Positions 25,435-35,016 of a stretch of DNA of 64,000 bases are shown here, piece by piece. This stretch comes from UBA11891 sp049890035 (GTDB taxonomy: Bacteria > Bacteroidota > Bacteroidia > Flavobacteriales > Flavobacteriaceae): positions 1 through 64,000 of the forward strand of contig JBMHCG010000012.1 in NCBI GenBank assembly GCA_049890035.1, given 5' to 3'. A program made the translations under genes and the position numbers. Numbering within the stretch: the stretch's first letter is position 1; every line of letters starts with the position of its first letter. The notes beneath the pieces were generated by a model. That model was given only the letters and a program-made list of their open reading frames with translations, ran no database searches and was not told the origin of the DNA.

Positions 25435-26802
25435 ATGGCTGAGAAGGTTCATTTTATTGCAATAGGGGGAAGTGCCATGCACAGTTTGGCCATTGCTTTG
25501 GCACAATCGGGAAAAGAAGTTACAGGTAGTGATGATGCGATCTTTGATCCTTCCAAAACAAACCTCACTACCCACGGTTTATTACCTAAACAAATGGGAT
25601 GGTTCCCCAAAAAAATAGCGTCCAATCTGGATGCCATTATACTTGGGATGCATGCCAAAAGCGACAACCCCGAGCTGCTACGAGCGCAAGAATTGGGATT
25701 GAAAATATATTCCTATCCAGAATATTTATACCAGTTAACACGACAAAAAACTCGAATTGTTATAGCGGGTAGTCATGGCAAGACAAGCATCACTGCGATG
25801 ATATTGCATGTGCTTAAATACCATTCGATTTCTATTGACTTCATGGTTGGTGCTGCCCTTGATACGTATAAGAATTCGGTTCAACTGAGCGAGGAAAATG
25901 ATTTTGTTTTATTAGAAGGAGATGAATATTTATCCTCACCGATCGATTCAAAACCCAAATTTTTGTGGTACCTGCCTCAAATTGCCGTCATCAGTGGTAT
26001 TGCTCGTGATCATATCAATGTTTTTCCAACAGAATCGAGTTACGAAGCACCATTCCGTTCTTTTATTGATAGCATTCAGCCGGGTGGCGTTCTTATTTAC
26101 AACGATCAAGACCCAAAAGTCGTTCGTCTGATTGATGAAAACAAAAACACTATAAAGAAAACTCCTTATCATGCTGTAGAAACAGAAATAAAAGAAGGCA
26201 TTACTTACTGGATGACGGATGAGGGAGCCGTACCCTTGTCATTTTTTGGGCAACACAATATGTCTAACTTAGCAGCCGCACAGTGGGTATGCCAACTGTT
26301 GGGGGTTCAGCAAGAAGACTTTATTGCTGCCATCCCTTCTTTTAAAGGGGCAGCCAAACGTCTTCAGCAACTCACTAAGGGAAAGACAAGCCTGCTGTAC
26401 AAAGACTTTGCTCATGCTCCAAGTAAAGTACAGGCTACCACGGAAGCGGTAAAAAAACAGTATGACACACAACAGCTAATCGCTTGCCTGGAATTACATA
26501 CCTACAGTAGTTTGTCCCCAGAGTTTTTACCAAACTACAGAAATACCCTTGCGAAAGCGGATCAGGTCCATGTATTTTACGATCCAGAAGCTTTGAAAAT
26601 TAAAAATCGACCTGCACTCAAACAAGAGGCTATTGTAGAAGCATTTGGTCATCCGAATCTGCATGTATTTGATCGTCCCCAAACATTACATCAGCATCTT
26701 CTAGAAAGCGATTATACTCAATCCGTGCTGCTGATGATGAGTTCCGGAAATTATGGCGGTATTGACTGGGACCAACTGGCGCGTTACGTCATTTCTTTTT
26801 AG
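25435..26802 (+). CDS. mpl: Mur ligase family protein, Mpl-like (murein tripeptide recycling)
   Basis: 455 residues. The N-terminus (VHFIAIGGSAMHSLA) and the ATP loop IAGSHGKTSITAM are those of MurC-type ligases, and the closest subgroup by overall layout is Mpl, which joins UDP-MurNAc to the L-Ala-D-Glu-DAP tripeptide recycled from old wall. LLEGDEYLSSPIDSKPKF matches the Mpl DEY motif region. It is directly coupled to obg (zero-nt gap). It converges with paiB and overlaps it by 14 nt. Confidence 0.85.
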   Translation: MAEKVHFIAIGGSAMHSLAIALAQSGKEVTGSDDAIFDPSKTNLTTHGLLPKQMGWFPKKIASNLDAIILGMHAKSDNPELLRAQELGLKIYSYPEYLYQLTRQKTRIVIAGSHGKTSITAMILHVLKYHSISIDFMVGAALDTYKNSVQLSEENDFVLLEGDEYLSSPIDSKPKFLWYLPQIAVISGIARDHINVFPTESSYEAPFRSFIDSIQPGGVLIYNDQDPKVVRLIDENKNTIKKTPYHAVETEIKEGITYWMTDEGAVPLSFFGQHNMSNLAAAQWVCQLLGVQQEDFIAAIPSFKGAAKRLQQLTKGKTSLLYKDFAHAPSKVQATTEAVKKQYDTQQLIACLELHTYSSLSPEFLPNYRNTLAKADQVHVFYDPEALKIKNRPALKQEAIVEAFGHPNLHVFDRPQTLHQHLLESDYTQSVLLMMSSGNYGGIDWDQLARYVISF

Positions 26803-27412
26803 TTTGATGTTGATCGTATAAACGGTCAATGACAGCATGATGTTGGGGGTATTTTTGAACAAGTTCATTTTTTGCTTCTGCTTGGTCTCGGAGGTGTTTG
26901 TCTTGCGAAATTTTGTGCTTGCCCTCCCAATGGGTAATGACTACTTCAAAACCGATGATGTAAGGAAGCGCAGCTTCCATTCTTGGATTATCAGGTTGAA
27001 GGCGATAAGCCTGTGCACTGCCTTCGAGAAATCGAGTCATTTCGATAAGACTCTTTTGAACTTTTGCCTTGTCTGTGATGACCCTAGGAATGCCCTTAAA
27101 GTGCGCTTTAAAATAGTTCCAAGTAGGCAGTTGTTTGGAATGATAGACCGTTGGTGAAATGTAGGTTTCGGGCCCGTGAAAAATCAATTCCAATTCCTTT
27201 TGTTCTTCGAGAGCAGTCCGTTGTGGATTGTAAATATCTATGTGACCCACGAAATTTCCTAAAGGATTATTTTTTTGATAAATCAGCGGTAGGTGCGATG
27301 TGCGAATGACTCCACCACTTGCACTGATAACAGTTGCTAAGGGGAAAGACTGAGCCAAATAGATACAGTTTTCAAAGTTGGCTTCCTGATGATGAGGAGG
27401 GGGATACTGCAT
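26789..27412 (-). CDS. paiB: FMN-binding negative transcriptional regulator, PaiB family
   Basis: 207 residues from ATG at 27412 (MQYPPPHHQEANFENC, which aligns with the family start). PaiB-type split-barrel domain: GHIDIYNPQ, GPETYISPTVY and PTWNY are typical. In Bacillus the protein is a repressor of degradative-enzyme genes; many bacterial members are flavin-binding proteins with unknown targets. Divergent from radC, with a matching promoter at 27439-27470 that reaches into the radC start. Convergent overlap with mpl. Confidence 0.88.
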   Translation of the reverse strand: MQYPPPHHQEANFENCIYLAQSFPLATVISASGGVIRTSHLPLIYQKNNPLGNFVGHIDIYNPQRTALEEQKELELIFHGPETYISPTVYHSKQLPTWNYFKAHFKGIPRVITDKAKVQKSLIEMTRFLEGSAQAYRLQPDNPRMEAALPYIIGFEVVITHWEGKHKISQDKHLRDQAEAKNELVQKYPQHHAVIDRLYDQHQTKKK

Positions 27413-27438
27413 ATATACCACGGATTTATATTATCTTT

Positions 27439-27470
27439 CAAAGGTAACCTACTTACGCTATGAATTCCAA
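27439..27470 (-). promoter_or_regulatory. promoter of paiB, overlapping the radC start
   Basis: Minus strand: TTG (27470-27468), a 21-nt spacer and TACCTTTG (27446-27439), an exact match to the Bacteroidota consensus. The -33 element lies inside the first codons of radC (ATG at 27460), so the two genes cannot fire fully independently. Confidence 0.6.
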
Positions 27471-28161
27471 AACGAAGCCCCCCTTTACAATAAAAGACTG
27501 GGTTGCCTCTGACCGCCCCCGTGAAAAGCTCATTCGAAAGGGAACGAAAGCACTGAGTAATGCCGAATTACTGGCCATTATTATTGGTAGTGGCATCTCA
27601 GGGGAAAGTGCTGTACGTCTGATGCAACGACTTTTAAAGGGATCGAATCATAAATTGATAAACATCTATCAGCAAAGTATAGAAGAATTGACCCAATGGA
27701 GGGGTATTGGGGAGGCAAAAGCGATCAAGATTAAAGCTGCTTTGGCACTGGGTGTTCGTTATTCTTCCGAGGAAGTTTCACGTTTGCCGAATATCGGAAA
27801 CAGTCAAGCTGCTTTCGATTATTTAAAAGAGGATTTAGCCGTTTTGGATCATGAACAGTTTTGGGTCCTATACCTTAATCAGGCCCATCGACTGGTAGAA
27901 AAAAAGCAATTGAGTAAGGGAGGAATTAATCAGACAACAGTGGATATTCGACTGTTGTTCAAGCGTACATTGGAATTGGGTGCAGTAGCATTTATTATTG
28001 CCCACAATCATCCTTCAGGACGTTTGGTGCCCAGTGCTAGTGATGTACAATTGACAAGACAAATACAAAAAGCCGCCTCTTTTCTTGATGTCAAATTATT
28101 GGATCATTTGATTCTTTCGGAAAAAAAGTACTTTAGCTTTGCAGACAACCAAAAGCTTTGA
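27460..28161 (+). CDS. radC: DNA repair protein RadC (JAMM-domain protein)
   Basis: 233 residues. N-terminal helix-hairpin-helix (RGIGEAKAIKIKAALALG) and C-terminal JAMM metal site with His182, His184 and Asp195 in HNHPSGRLVPSASD. Despite the name, its biochemical role is not settled. The stop overlaps the TTG start of the next gene (CTTTGAG). Confidence 0.95.
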   Translation: MNSKTKPPFTIKDWVASDRPREKLIRKGTKALSNAELLAIIIGSGISGESAVRLMQRLLKGSNHKLINIYQQSIEELTQWRGIGEAKAIKIKAALALGVRYSSEEVSRLPNIGNSQAAFDYLKEDLAVLDHEQFWVLYLNQAHRLVEKKQLSKGGINQTTVDIRLLFKRTLELGAVAFIIAHNHPSGRLVPSASDVQLTRQIQKAASFLDVKLLDHLILSEKKYFSFADNQKL

Positions 28162-29459
28162 GTTTACTCGTTTACACACCAAAAATCACACCGCGTTTTC
28201 GCTATGTATTTCGGCAACTGTTTGTTCGCATTCTTGATGTACCCCTAACTTTCACTTCCCGTTTGGATGAATTTGTTGCATTTTCCGGTCCCAAGTTTAG
28301 TTATTCACAAGATCAATTAGGCCGTGAATTTCATGTTTATGCCACACCTTTACTTTGGGAGCAGGGGATTCAGGATCGACCCTTGGAACTCAGCAGTTGG
28401 AAAGGGTTACCTGTAATTTTTTCACATGACAGGCCTTCTAGAATACCGTTTGATCTTTTTGCTGCCAGTTTTTATTGTTTGTCACGCTATGAGGAACATG
28501 TACCCCATTTGCAGGACACAAACGGGCGTTATAAAAAAGAACAGTCCTGGGTGGTAGCTGAGGGGCATTTGCAAAAGCCTTTAGTCGATCTTTGGGCTCT
28601 TGCTTTTTGGGAAGCCTTACAAGAAGAATTCCCCGATTTGTCCGTTTCAAAAGAAAAGTCTAAAGCGTCAAAGTTACCACTTATTGAAGTGGTTCATCCA
28701 CTTAAATACCTTTTTAAACCAACATTCACTAAAATCATTCAATGTTTGCACTCACTTTGGGTATTGCATATATGGGATGTAATTGAACAGCTTTTGGTAG
28801 AGTTACGATTGGTCAAAGACCCATATGATACGTATGAAATACTCAACCAACAAATTGGAGATTCTGCAGTCAAACCCCAGTTTTTCTTTTCTTTTGCTCA
28901 GAAAGCGTGGGACGGGTTGGCTGTAAATATTCACAATACCAAGTTTCAATCTTTGGTTAAAAGCATTTCGGACGATTTTAATACATCTTTATTGGTATCT
29001 TCTCATGCCCAACAACATCAAAAAGACTTGACTGAAGAAATAAAAAATATTGAAAAACTCATCCATCGTCCCATACATACAACTCGTTTTAATAAGGGAT
29101 TAAGGCAATTGGCGGTAACCTACCCCCAGCTTCTTCAACAGGAGGTAATAAAAGACTTTAGTATGGGTTATGAAAGTGAAATCGGTTACCGCGCCAGTAC
29201 GGCAGTTCCCTTCTTTTTTTATGATTTGCAGAACGAGTATCAAACCCCTTTGCTACTTTATCCAGTTCTGACTACAGAAGCTGCACTCCGAAAATTGACA
29301 AGTACACAAGCATTTGAGACACTGAATCGACTTTATGTTGCCTTACCTACTCCTACAGCAGTTCAGTGTGTCGTTTTTACCAACGCGATTTGGCAAGATG
29401 AAAACGTTAATGCGTCTTGGAAAAAAGAATTTTTCCAGTATCTTGAGGTAGATGCTTGA
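28158..29459 (+). CDS. flavobacterial polysaccharide-deacetylase-like protein with degenerate site
   Basis: 433 residues. The start is TTG at 28158, overlapping the radC stop by 4 nt; it gives the family-typical VYTPKITPRFRYVFRQLF, and no ATG is near. The layout follows a flavobacterial protein family with an N-terminal DUF7033-type domain (IPFDLFAASFYCLSRYEEHVPH) and a C-terminal deacetylase-like barrel (FSMGYESEIGYRASTAVPFFFYDL). The conserved metal-binding DID of the barrel is replaced by EVVHPLKYL, and the GIHPS segment by SLLVSSHAQQHQ, so catalysis is doubtful. Followed by a HAD phosphatase gene overlapping by 8 nt. Confidence 0.75.
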   Translation: MSLLVYTPKITPRFRYVFRQLFVRILDVPLTFTSRLDEFVAFSGPKFSYSQDQLGREFHVYATPLLWEQGIQDRPLELSSWKGLPVIFSHDRPSRIPFDLFAASFYCLSRYEEHVPHLQDTNGRYKKEQSWVVAEGHLQKPLVDLWALAFWEALQEEFPDLSVSKEKSKASKLPLIEVVHPLKYLFKPTFTKIIQCLHSLWVLHIWDVIEQLLVELRLVKDPYDTYEILNQQIGDSAVKPQFFFSFAQKAWDGLAVNIHNTKFQSLVKSISDDFNTSLLVSSHAQQHQKDLTEEIKNIEKLIHRPIHTTRFNKGLRQLAVTYPQLLQQEVIKDFSMGYESEIGYRASTAVPFFFYDLQNEYQTPLLLYPVLTTEAALRKLTSTQAFETLNRLYVALPTPTAVQCVVFTNAIWQDENVNASWKKEFFQYLEVDA

Positions 29460-30150
29460 GCCAAGAAAAATCACAACTATATTTTTTGATTTGGATCATA
29501 CCCTTTGGGATTTTGAGAAAAATTCAGCCCTAACATTTGATAAAATCTTTCAAGAAGAAAATCTCCCCCTAGCTGTTTCAGATTTTATACAAGTTTACAA
29601 TCCTATCAATCATGATTGTTGGCGATTGTATCGGAACAACCAAATTACGCATGATCAGTTGCGTACCCTTCGTTTGGAACGAACCTTTAAGAAACTTCAA
29701 TACGACTATACACGCGAGTTGTTATCCGTTGTGAATGAAAAATACATTCATTATTTAGGTTCTTTTACACATGTTTTTGACGGGACATTTTCGCTTCTTG
29801 AAGCACTTTCAGGTCATTTTGAAATGCATATTATTACCAATGGTTTTGACAGTGTGCAACATCACAAAATGAAAAATTCGGGTTTGCGCCCATACTTTAA
29901 AGGTATGGTAACAGCACAGCAAGCAGGTCATAAGAAACCCAGTCCCAAGATCTTTGAATTTGCTTTGCGACAAGCCCAAAAAAAAGCATCTGAATCGTTG
30001 ATGATCGGAGACAGTCTAGAGGCTGATGTGCAGGGGGCACTCGCTGTAGGAATGCAGGCGATACATTTTAATTCACACGGCGAGCCGCAACATCACAAAA
30101 GCACCATTGTAAATTCACTTGATGAATTAAAGTCCATATTGCTGCACTAA
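29452..30150 (+). CDS. YjjG family HAD-type phosphatase
   Basis: 232 residues. HAD motif I FFDLDHTLWDFEKN, motif II IITNGFDSVQ, motif III Lys in KKPSPKIFEFA and motif IV MIGDSLEADVQG. YjjG enzymes are noncanonical-nucleotide or dUMP/dTMP phosphatases; substrate for this member is unknown. The start overlaps the preceding gene by 8 nt, so they are translated together. Confidence 0.9.
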   Translation: MLEPRKITTIFFDLDHTLWDFEKNSALTFDKIFQEENLPLAVSDFIQVYNPINHDCWRLYRNNQITHDQLRTLRLERTFKKLQYDYTRELLSVVNEKYIHYLGSFTHVFDGTFSLLEALSGHFEMHIITNGFDSVQHHKMKNSGLRPYFKGMVTAQQAGHKKPSPKIFEFALRQAQKKASESLMIGDSLEADVQGALAVGMQAIHFNSHGEPQHHKSTIVNSLDELKSILLH

Positions 30151-30213
30151 AGGGGGAGGTCTTTCAAAAAACACCCAATAAATATTTCTATTTTAGCCCA
30201 AAATTGTTGTACG

Positions 30214-30543
30214 ATGAACATTGCAGATGCACAAAAGGCAGTGGATTTTTGGATTCAAAATCATGGCGTTCGCTATTTTGATGAGTTGACCAACATGGCC
30301 CAACTAACGGAAGAGGTAGGCGAGGTTGCGCGAATCATTGCACGTAGGTATGGAGAGCAAAGTGAAAAAGAGTCGGATAAGGTCAAAGATTTAGGAGAAG
30401 AATTGGCCGATGTTATATTTGTTGTTTTGTGTTTGGCCAATCAAACAGGAGTCAATTTACAAGTGGCTTTTGATCGTAAAATGCAAATAAAAACACAACG
30501 CGATCACGATCGGCACCACAACAATCCGAAACTCAAATCGTAA
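30214..30543 (+). CDS. MazG-like nucleotide pyrophosphohydrolase
   Basis: 109 residues, a single MazG domain: EEVGEVARIIARRYGEQ, then GEELADVIFVVLCLANQTG supplies the acidic metal-binding residues. It belongs to the small all-alpha NTP-PPase group that cleaves abnormal nucleotides. Its stop is 4 nt before aroA, making a likely two-gene unit. Confidence 0.9.
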   Translation: MNIADAQKAVDFWIQNHGVRYFDELTNMAQLTEEVGEVARIIARRYGEQSEKESDKVKDLGEELADVIFVVLCLANQTGVNLQVAFDRKMQIKTQRDHDRHHNNPKLKS

Positions 30544-30547
30544 GAAA

Positions 30548-31777
30548 ATGACCCTTACACTCAGCCATTCCAATGCGCAACTTACAGGCAATGTACGTAT
30601 CACCGGATCTAAAAGTGAGTCCAACCGACTTTTGATTTTGCAAGCCTTATTTCCCAATCTTCAGTTAGAAAACCTATCCAATTCCGATGATGTTCAGGTC
30701 ATGCAGCAAGCATTGTCACATGCGAATAAGCAGAAAGATATTCATCATGCAGGAACCACGATGCGATTTTTGACTGCGTTTTATGCCACTACGGAAGGTG
30801 CCGATGTTCAATTGACTGGCTCCCAACGAATGCAAGAGCGTCCTATAGGTATTTTGGTAGCCGCACTCCAACAATTGGGTGCTGATATAAGCTACACGAA
30901 CAAAGAAGGTTACCCACCGATACACATAAAAGGAAAAAAAATAGTTCATTCCAAAGTAGTGCTTCCTGCTTCCGTAAGTAGTCAGTATATTTCAGCACTT
31001 ATGCTTGTTGCACCCAGATTGGAAAAAGGATTGGAAATTGAGTTGGAGGGTACCATCACCTCAGTGCCCTATATCAAAATGACACAAGCATTACTCGAGC
31101 GTGTCGGTGTGACAGTTACTTTTGAGGGCAATCGGATACATATTTCGCATTTTTCAACACCTACCATAAAATACCCCATGGTTGTTGAATCCGATTGGAG
31201 TTCAGCTTCTTATTTCTACAGTTTAGTTGCCTTGTCCAACTCGGCAACGATAAAGTTGAGTAGTTACCGAAACGATAGCCTCCAAGGGGATGCTGTTTTA
31301 CAAACCTTATATGCACAACTTGGTGTTCGAACCACTTTTACAGAAAATGGAATAGTGCTTGAAAAGGTATCTGATCGGACGCTGCCCAAAAAAATTATTG
31401 AAAACTTAGTTCACGCTCCCGACCTGGCCCAAACATTGGTTGTCAGTTGTGCCGGATTAGGAATTGAGTGTGAATTGTCTGGCTTGCATACATTGAAAAT
31501 TAAAGAAACCGATCGATTGGTCGCTTTACAAAAAGAACTCACTAAGTTAGGCGCAACCATTTCAGTAACAGAAGACAGTCTTCATTTGGAAGCAGGAACC
31601 TGTCTGAGACAGAATATTGCTATAGCTACCTATCAAGATCACCGGATGGCACTAGCCTTTGCTCCCTTGGGATTAAAAGTTCCCATTCAGATTCAGGAAG
31701 CTGAAGTGGTTAGTAAATCCTACCCAGACTTTTGGAACGACTTAACTTATTTGGGTTATCGTATTGATGAAACGTAA
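30548..31777 (+). CDS. aroA: 3-phosphoshikimate 1-carboxyvinyltransferase
   Basis: 409 residues. EPSP synthase, the sixth step of the shikimate pathway. Visible: RITGSKSESNRLLILQ (phosphoenolpyruvate/shikimate phosphate site), HHAGTTMRFLTAF, LTGSQRMQERPI, DWSSASYF, IKETDRLVAL and the C-terminal DHRMALAF. A rather short member, typical of Bacteroidota. Starts 4 nt after the MazG-like stop. Confidence 0.95.
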   Translation: MTLTLSHSNAQLTGNVRITGSKSESNRLLILQALFPNLQLENLSNSDDVQVMQQALSHANKQKDIHHAGTTMRFLTAFYATTEGADVQLTGSQRMQERPIGILVAALQQLGADISYTNKEGYPPIHIKGKKIVHSKVVLPASVSSQYISALMLVAPRLEKGLEIELEGTITSVPYIKMTQALLERVGVTVTFEGNRIHISHFSTPTIKYPMVVESDWSSASYFYSLVALSNSATIKLSSYRNDSLQGDAVLQTLYAQLGVRTTFTENGIVLEKVSDRTLPKKIIENLVHAPDLAQTLVVSCAGLGIECELSGLHTLKIKETDRLVALQKELTKLGATISVTEDSLHLEAGTCLRQNIAIATYQDHRMALAFAPLGLKVPIQIQEAEVVSKSYPDFWNDLTYLGYRIDET

Positions 31778-31793
31778 ATTATCATCAAAATAT

Positions 31794-31825
31794 TTGACTT
31801 CCCCTCTTGCGAGACACTATATTTG
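31794..31825 (+). promoter_or_regulatory. promoter of queA
   Basis: TTG at 31794-31796, a 21-nt spacer and TATATTTG at 31818-31825 match the Bacteroidota consensus exactly, 19 nt before the queA ATG. Confidence 0.7.
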
Positions 31826-31844
31826 CACCCACTAAAACTTGACT

Positions 31845-32894
31845 ATGAAACTTTCTGATTTTAATTTTGAACTTCCCAACTCTTTGCTCGCGGAGCGCCC
31901 AGCCCCGGACCGAGATGAATCGCGTCTGATGGTACTCAATCGGAAAGAGCAAACAATTTCACACCATACCTTTAAAGACGTCATCAATTTTTTTGACGAA
32001 GGGGATGTTATGGTACTTAACAATACCAAAGTATTCCCTGCTCGATTGTTTGGAAATAAAGAAAAGACAGGAGCTCGTATCGAAGTTTTTCTTTTGCGAG
32101 AACTCAATCAAGAGCAACGATTGTGGGACGTATTGGTTGACCCTGCCCGAAAGATTAGAATTGGGAATAAATTATATTTTGGAGAGGACGAAAGTTTGGT
32201 AGCTGAAGTGATTGACAATACGACTTCTCGCGGACGGACCCTCCGCTTTTTATTCGATGGCTCCTATTCGGAGTTCCGAACCAAGCTTAAAGAATTGGGT
32301 CAAACGCCTTTACCCAAATACATCAAAAGGGAAGTCGAGGCCGAAGATACGGAGCGCTATCAAACTATATATGCCAAACACGAAGGTGCTGTAGCTGCAC
32401 CTACAGCCGGGTTACACTTTTCCAAACACTTATTAAAACGCCTGGAAATAAAGGGTATTGAATTGGCAGAATTAACCCTGCATGTAGGCTTAGGTACTTT
32501 CAGTCCTGTTGAGGTGGAAGATTTGTCCAAACATAAAATGGATTCCGAAGAGCTGATAATTGACCAAAAGGCGGTTAATACGGTCAATCAAGCGTTGACA
32601 GAGAAAAGGAAAATTTGTGCCGTAGGGACAACGGTGATGCGTGGATTGGAGAGCTCAGTTTCATCACAAAACACCTTAAATCCGTATCAAGGTTGGACAC
32701 ATAAGTTCATCTTTCCACCGTATGATTTTTCTATTGCCAATGCCATGATCACCAATTTTCACACCCCAAAATCTACCTTATTGATGATGGTTTCAGCATT
32801 TGCCGATCCGGATTTCATCAAAGAAGCGTACCATGAAGCAATCAAAGAAGAATACAATTTCTACTCCTATGGAGATGCGATGCTGATACTGTAG
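31845..32894 (+). CDS. queA: S-adenosylmethionine:tRNA ribosyltransferase-isomerase
   Basis: 349 residues from ATG at 31845, not the in-frame TTG two codons earlier. QueA makes epoxyqueuosine from 7-aminomethyl-7-deazaguanine in tRNA. Family motifs: LAERPAPDRDESRLMVL, DVMVLNNTKVFPARL, LPKYIKREVEAEDTERYQT, VAAPTAGLHFS. It has its own consensus promoter; rlmN follows 5 nt later, so the two form a tRNA/rRNA-modification pair. Confidence 0.97.
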   Translation: MKLSDFNFELPNSLLAERPAPDRDESRLMVLNRKEQTISHHTFKDVINFFDEGDVMVLNNTKVFPARLFGNKEKTGARIEVFLLRELNQEQRLWDVLVDPARKIRIGNKLYFGEDESLVAEVIDNTTSRGRTLRFLFDGSYSEFRTKLKELGQTPLPKYIKREVEAEDTERYQTIYAKHEGAVAAPTAGLHFSKHLLKRLEIKGIELAELTLHVGLGTFSPVEVEDLSKHKMDSEELIIDQKAVNTVNQALTEKRKICAVGTTVMRGLESSVSSQNTLNPYQGWTHKFIFPPYDFSIANAMITNFHTPKSTLLMMVSAFADPDFIKEAYHEAIKEEYNFYSYGDAMLIL

Positions 32895-32899
32895 GCTCT

Positions 32900-33943
32900 A
32901 TGGAATTTCATAAAAAAGATATTCGTGCCCTGAGTTTAGAGGAACTTAGGGCATTTTTTATTGACCGTGGGGAGCAAGCATTTCGGGGGGAACAGGTTTA
33001 CCAGTGGCTTTGGCAAAAAGGAGTTCATGATTTTGAAGCCATGACCAATTTGTCATTAACCACAAGACAGTTGTTACTCGAACACTTTACCATCAATCAT
33101 ATTGCCATTGATAGTCAACAGAAAAGTAAAGATGGAACGCTAAAGAATGCCGTTCGATTGTATGACGATTTGGTGGTCGAGTCAGTACTGATTCCAACTG
33201 AAACGCGAACAACAGCCTGTGTTTCCTCTCAGGTAGGGTGTAGTTTGGATTGTCGTTTTTGTGCCACAGCCCAACTCAAAAGAATGCGCAATTTACATCC
33301 CGATGAAATCTATGATCAGGTAAAAATTATGGATCAACAAAGCCGTTTGTACTATGGCCGACCTTTGTCAAATGTTGTTTTTATGGGTATGGGTGAGCCC
33401 TTGATGAACTATAAAAATGTAGTCGCAGCAATCGATAAAATTACGAGCTCCAAGGGTTTGGGAATGGCTTCTAAGCGAATCACACTCTCTACTTCTGGTA
33501 TCCCTAAACTTATTGAGCGGCTTGCTGATGAATATCCTAAATTTAATTTGGCCGTTTCACTGCACAGTGCTCGACAAAATGTACGGGAACAGATAATGCC
33601 ATTCGCCAACCGTTTTCCTCTTGATAGGTTGATGGAATCCTTACGCTATTGGTACCAAAAAACAAACAACAGAGTCACATTTGAATATGTTATCTGGAAA
33701 GGGATTAATGATACACAAGCTGATATAGACGCCTTGGTTCAATATTGCCTTCAACTTCCTTCAAAAGTCAATTTGATTCAGTATAATAGCATCGGTGATA
33801 TACAATTTGAGCAGGCTGCACCTCAGGTAGTTGCGCACTACCAAAGAGAGCTCGAAAAAAATGGAATTCGTAATACTGTTCGTATTTCACGTGGTGCTGA
33901 TATCGATGCGGCCTGTGGTCAACTGGCCAATAAGAAGCAATAA
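32900..33943 (+). CDS. rlmN: dual-specificity 23S rRNA / tRNA adenine-C2 methyltransferase
   Basis: 347 residues. Radical-SAM cluster Cys in CSLDCRFCATAQ (CxxxCxxC) plus the radical-carrying C-terminal Cys region (GADIDAACGQLAN). RlmN methylates A2503 of 23S rRNA and A37 of some tRNAs. Other marks: VFMGMGEPLMNYKNV, TLSTSGIPKLI, NLAVSLHSA. It starts 5 nt after queA. Confidence 0.97.
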   Translation: MEFHKKDIRALSLEELRAFFIDRGEQAFRGEQVYQWLWQKGVHDFEAMTNLSLTTRQLLLEHFTINHIAIDSQQKSKDGTLKNAVRLYDDLVVESVLIPTETRTTACVSSQVGCSLDCRFCATAQLKRMRNLHPDEIYDQVKIMDQQSRLYYGRPLSNVVFMGMGEPLMNYKNVVAAIDKITSSKGLGMASKRITLSTSGIPKLIERLADEYPKFNLAVSLHSARQNVREQIMPFANRFPLDRLMESLRYWYQKTNNRVTFEYVIWKGINDTQADIDALVQYCLQLPSKVNLIQYNSIGDIQFEQAAPQVVAHYQRELEKNGIRNTVRISRGADIDAACGQLANKKQ

Positions 33944-33997
33944 GAGCTGGAGAGCGTATAGAAGAGGAGGTAATTTAATAGTATATTTACTCGGCGT

Positions 33998-34975
33998 ATG
34001 AAAGTGGTTGAACGGATAAAAGCTCCAATCTATGAAGAAATGGAAAACTTTGAGCAAAAGTTTTCTGAAGCCATGGCTTCCAAAGTATCATTACTGAGTC
34101 GAATCACCCATTTTATTGTCAATCGCAAGGGAAAACAAATGCGCCCCATGTTTGTATTTCTTGTAGCTAAAATGTTTGGAGGGGGGAAGGTTTTGGAACG
34201 TACCTACCGCGGTGCTTCAGTGATTGAATTGATCCATACTGCTACGCTGGTTCACGACGATGTGGTAGATGACAGTAATTACCGAAGGGGTTTCTTTTCA
34301 CTGAATGCTTTGTGGAAGAATAAAATTGCCGTTCTTGTAGGTGATTTTTTACTCTCCAAGGGTCTTATTTTATCTATTGAAAACGAAGATTTTGATTTAC
34401 TTAAAATCATATCAGAGGCCGTACGTGAGATGAGTGAAGGGGAACTTCTGCAAATTGAAAAGTCACGGAGTTTAGACATTACCGAAGCCGTCTACTATGA
34501 AATCATACGAAAAAAAACTGCCACATTAGTGGCAGCTTGTTGTGCGATGGGTGCCCAATCAGTCAATGCATCCGCAGGGGATGTAGCAAAAATGCATCGT
34601 TTCGGAGAATTGATTGGGATGGCCTTTCAAATAAAGGATGATTTGTTTGATTATGGGGAAGCCAAAATAGGGAAACCCTTGGGGATAGATATCAAAGAAA
34701 AGAAAATGACCCTGCCTCTTATTCACACCCTTAATGTGGTTTCACAATCCGAACGCCGCTGGCTCATCAATGCTGTCAAAAATAAAAACAAGGACAAAAA
34801 AACAATCAAGCAAGTCATTGAAAAAGTAAAAAATAGTGGTGGGTTGGAGTTTGCTTTACAGAAAATGGAAGCGTTTCGCTCCCAAGCCTTAGAACTGCTA
34901 TTTACTTTTCCTAAAAGTCCCTATCGCGATGCACTTGTGGTCATGGTGAATTATGTTATTGAGCGAAAATATTAG
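33998..34975 (+). CDS. polyprenyl diphosphate synthase
   Basis: 325 residues. First Asp-rich motif at residues 87-91 (LVHDDVVDD) and second motif DDLFD at 214-218, both intact, with Lys/Arg in KGKQMRPMFVF. Makes the isoprenoid chain, most likely for menaquinone or undecaprenyl carrier; chain length cannot be read with certainty. Only 41 nt precede dnaG; the two are probably co-transcribed. Confidence 0.92.
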   Translation: MKVVERIKAPIYEEMENFEQKFSEAMASKVSLLSRITHFIVNRKGKQMRPMFVFLVAKMFGGGKVLERTYRGASVIELIHTATLVHDDVVDDSNYRRGFFSLNALWKNKIAVLVGDFLLSKGLILSIENEDFDLLKIISEAVREMSEGELLQIEKSRSLDITEAVYYEIIRKKTATLVAACCAMGAQSVNASAGDVAKMHRFGELIGMAFQIKDDLFDYGEAKIGKPLGIDIKEKKMTLPLIHTLNVVSQSERRWLINAVKNKNKDKKTIKQVIEKVKNSGGLEFALQKMEAFRSQALELLFTFPKSPYRDALVVMVNYVIERKY

Positions 34976-35016
34976 CTTCAGTTTTTATATTTTTATTGCA
35001 CAAGAAGGGTTCAATA

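Noticed and set aside
31839..31844. TTG start two codons before queA
   Set aside because: ATG at 31845 gives the family-typical N-terminus, and the promoter spacing fits it.
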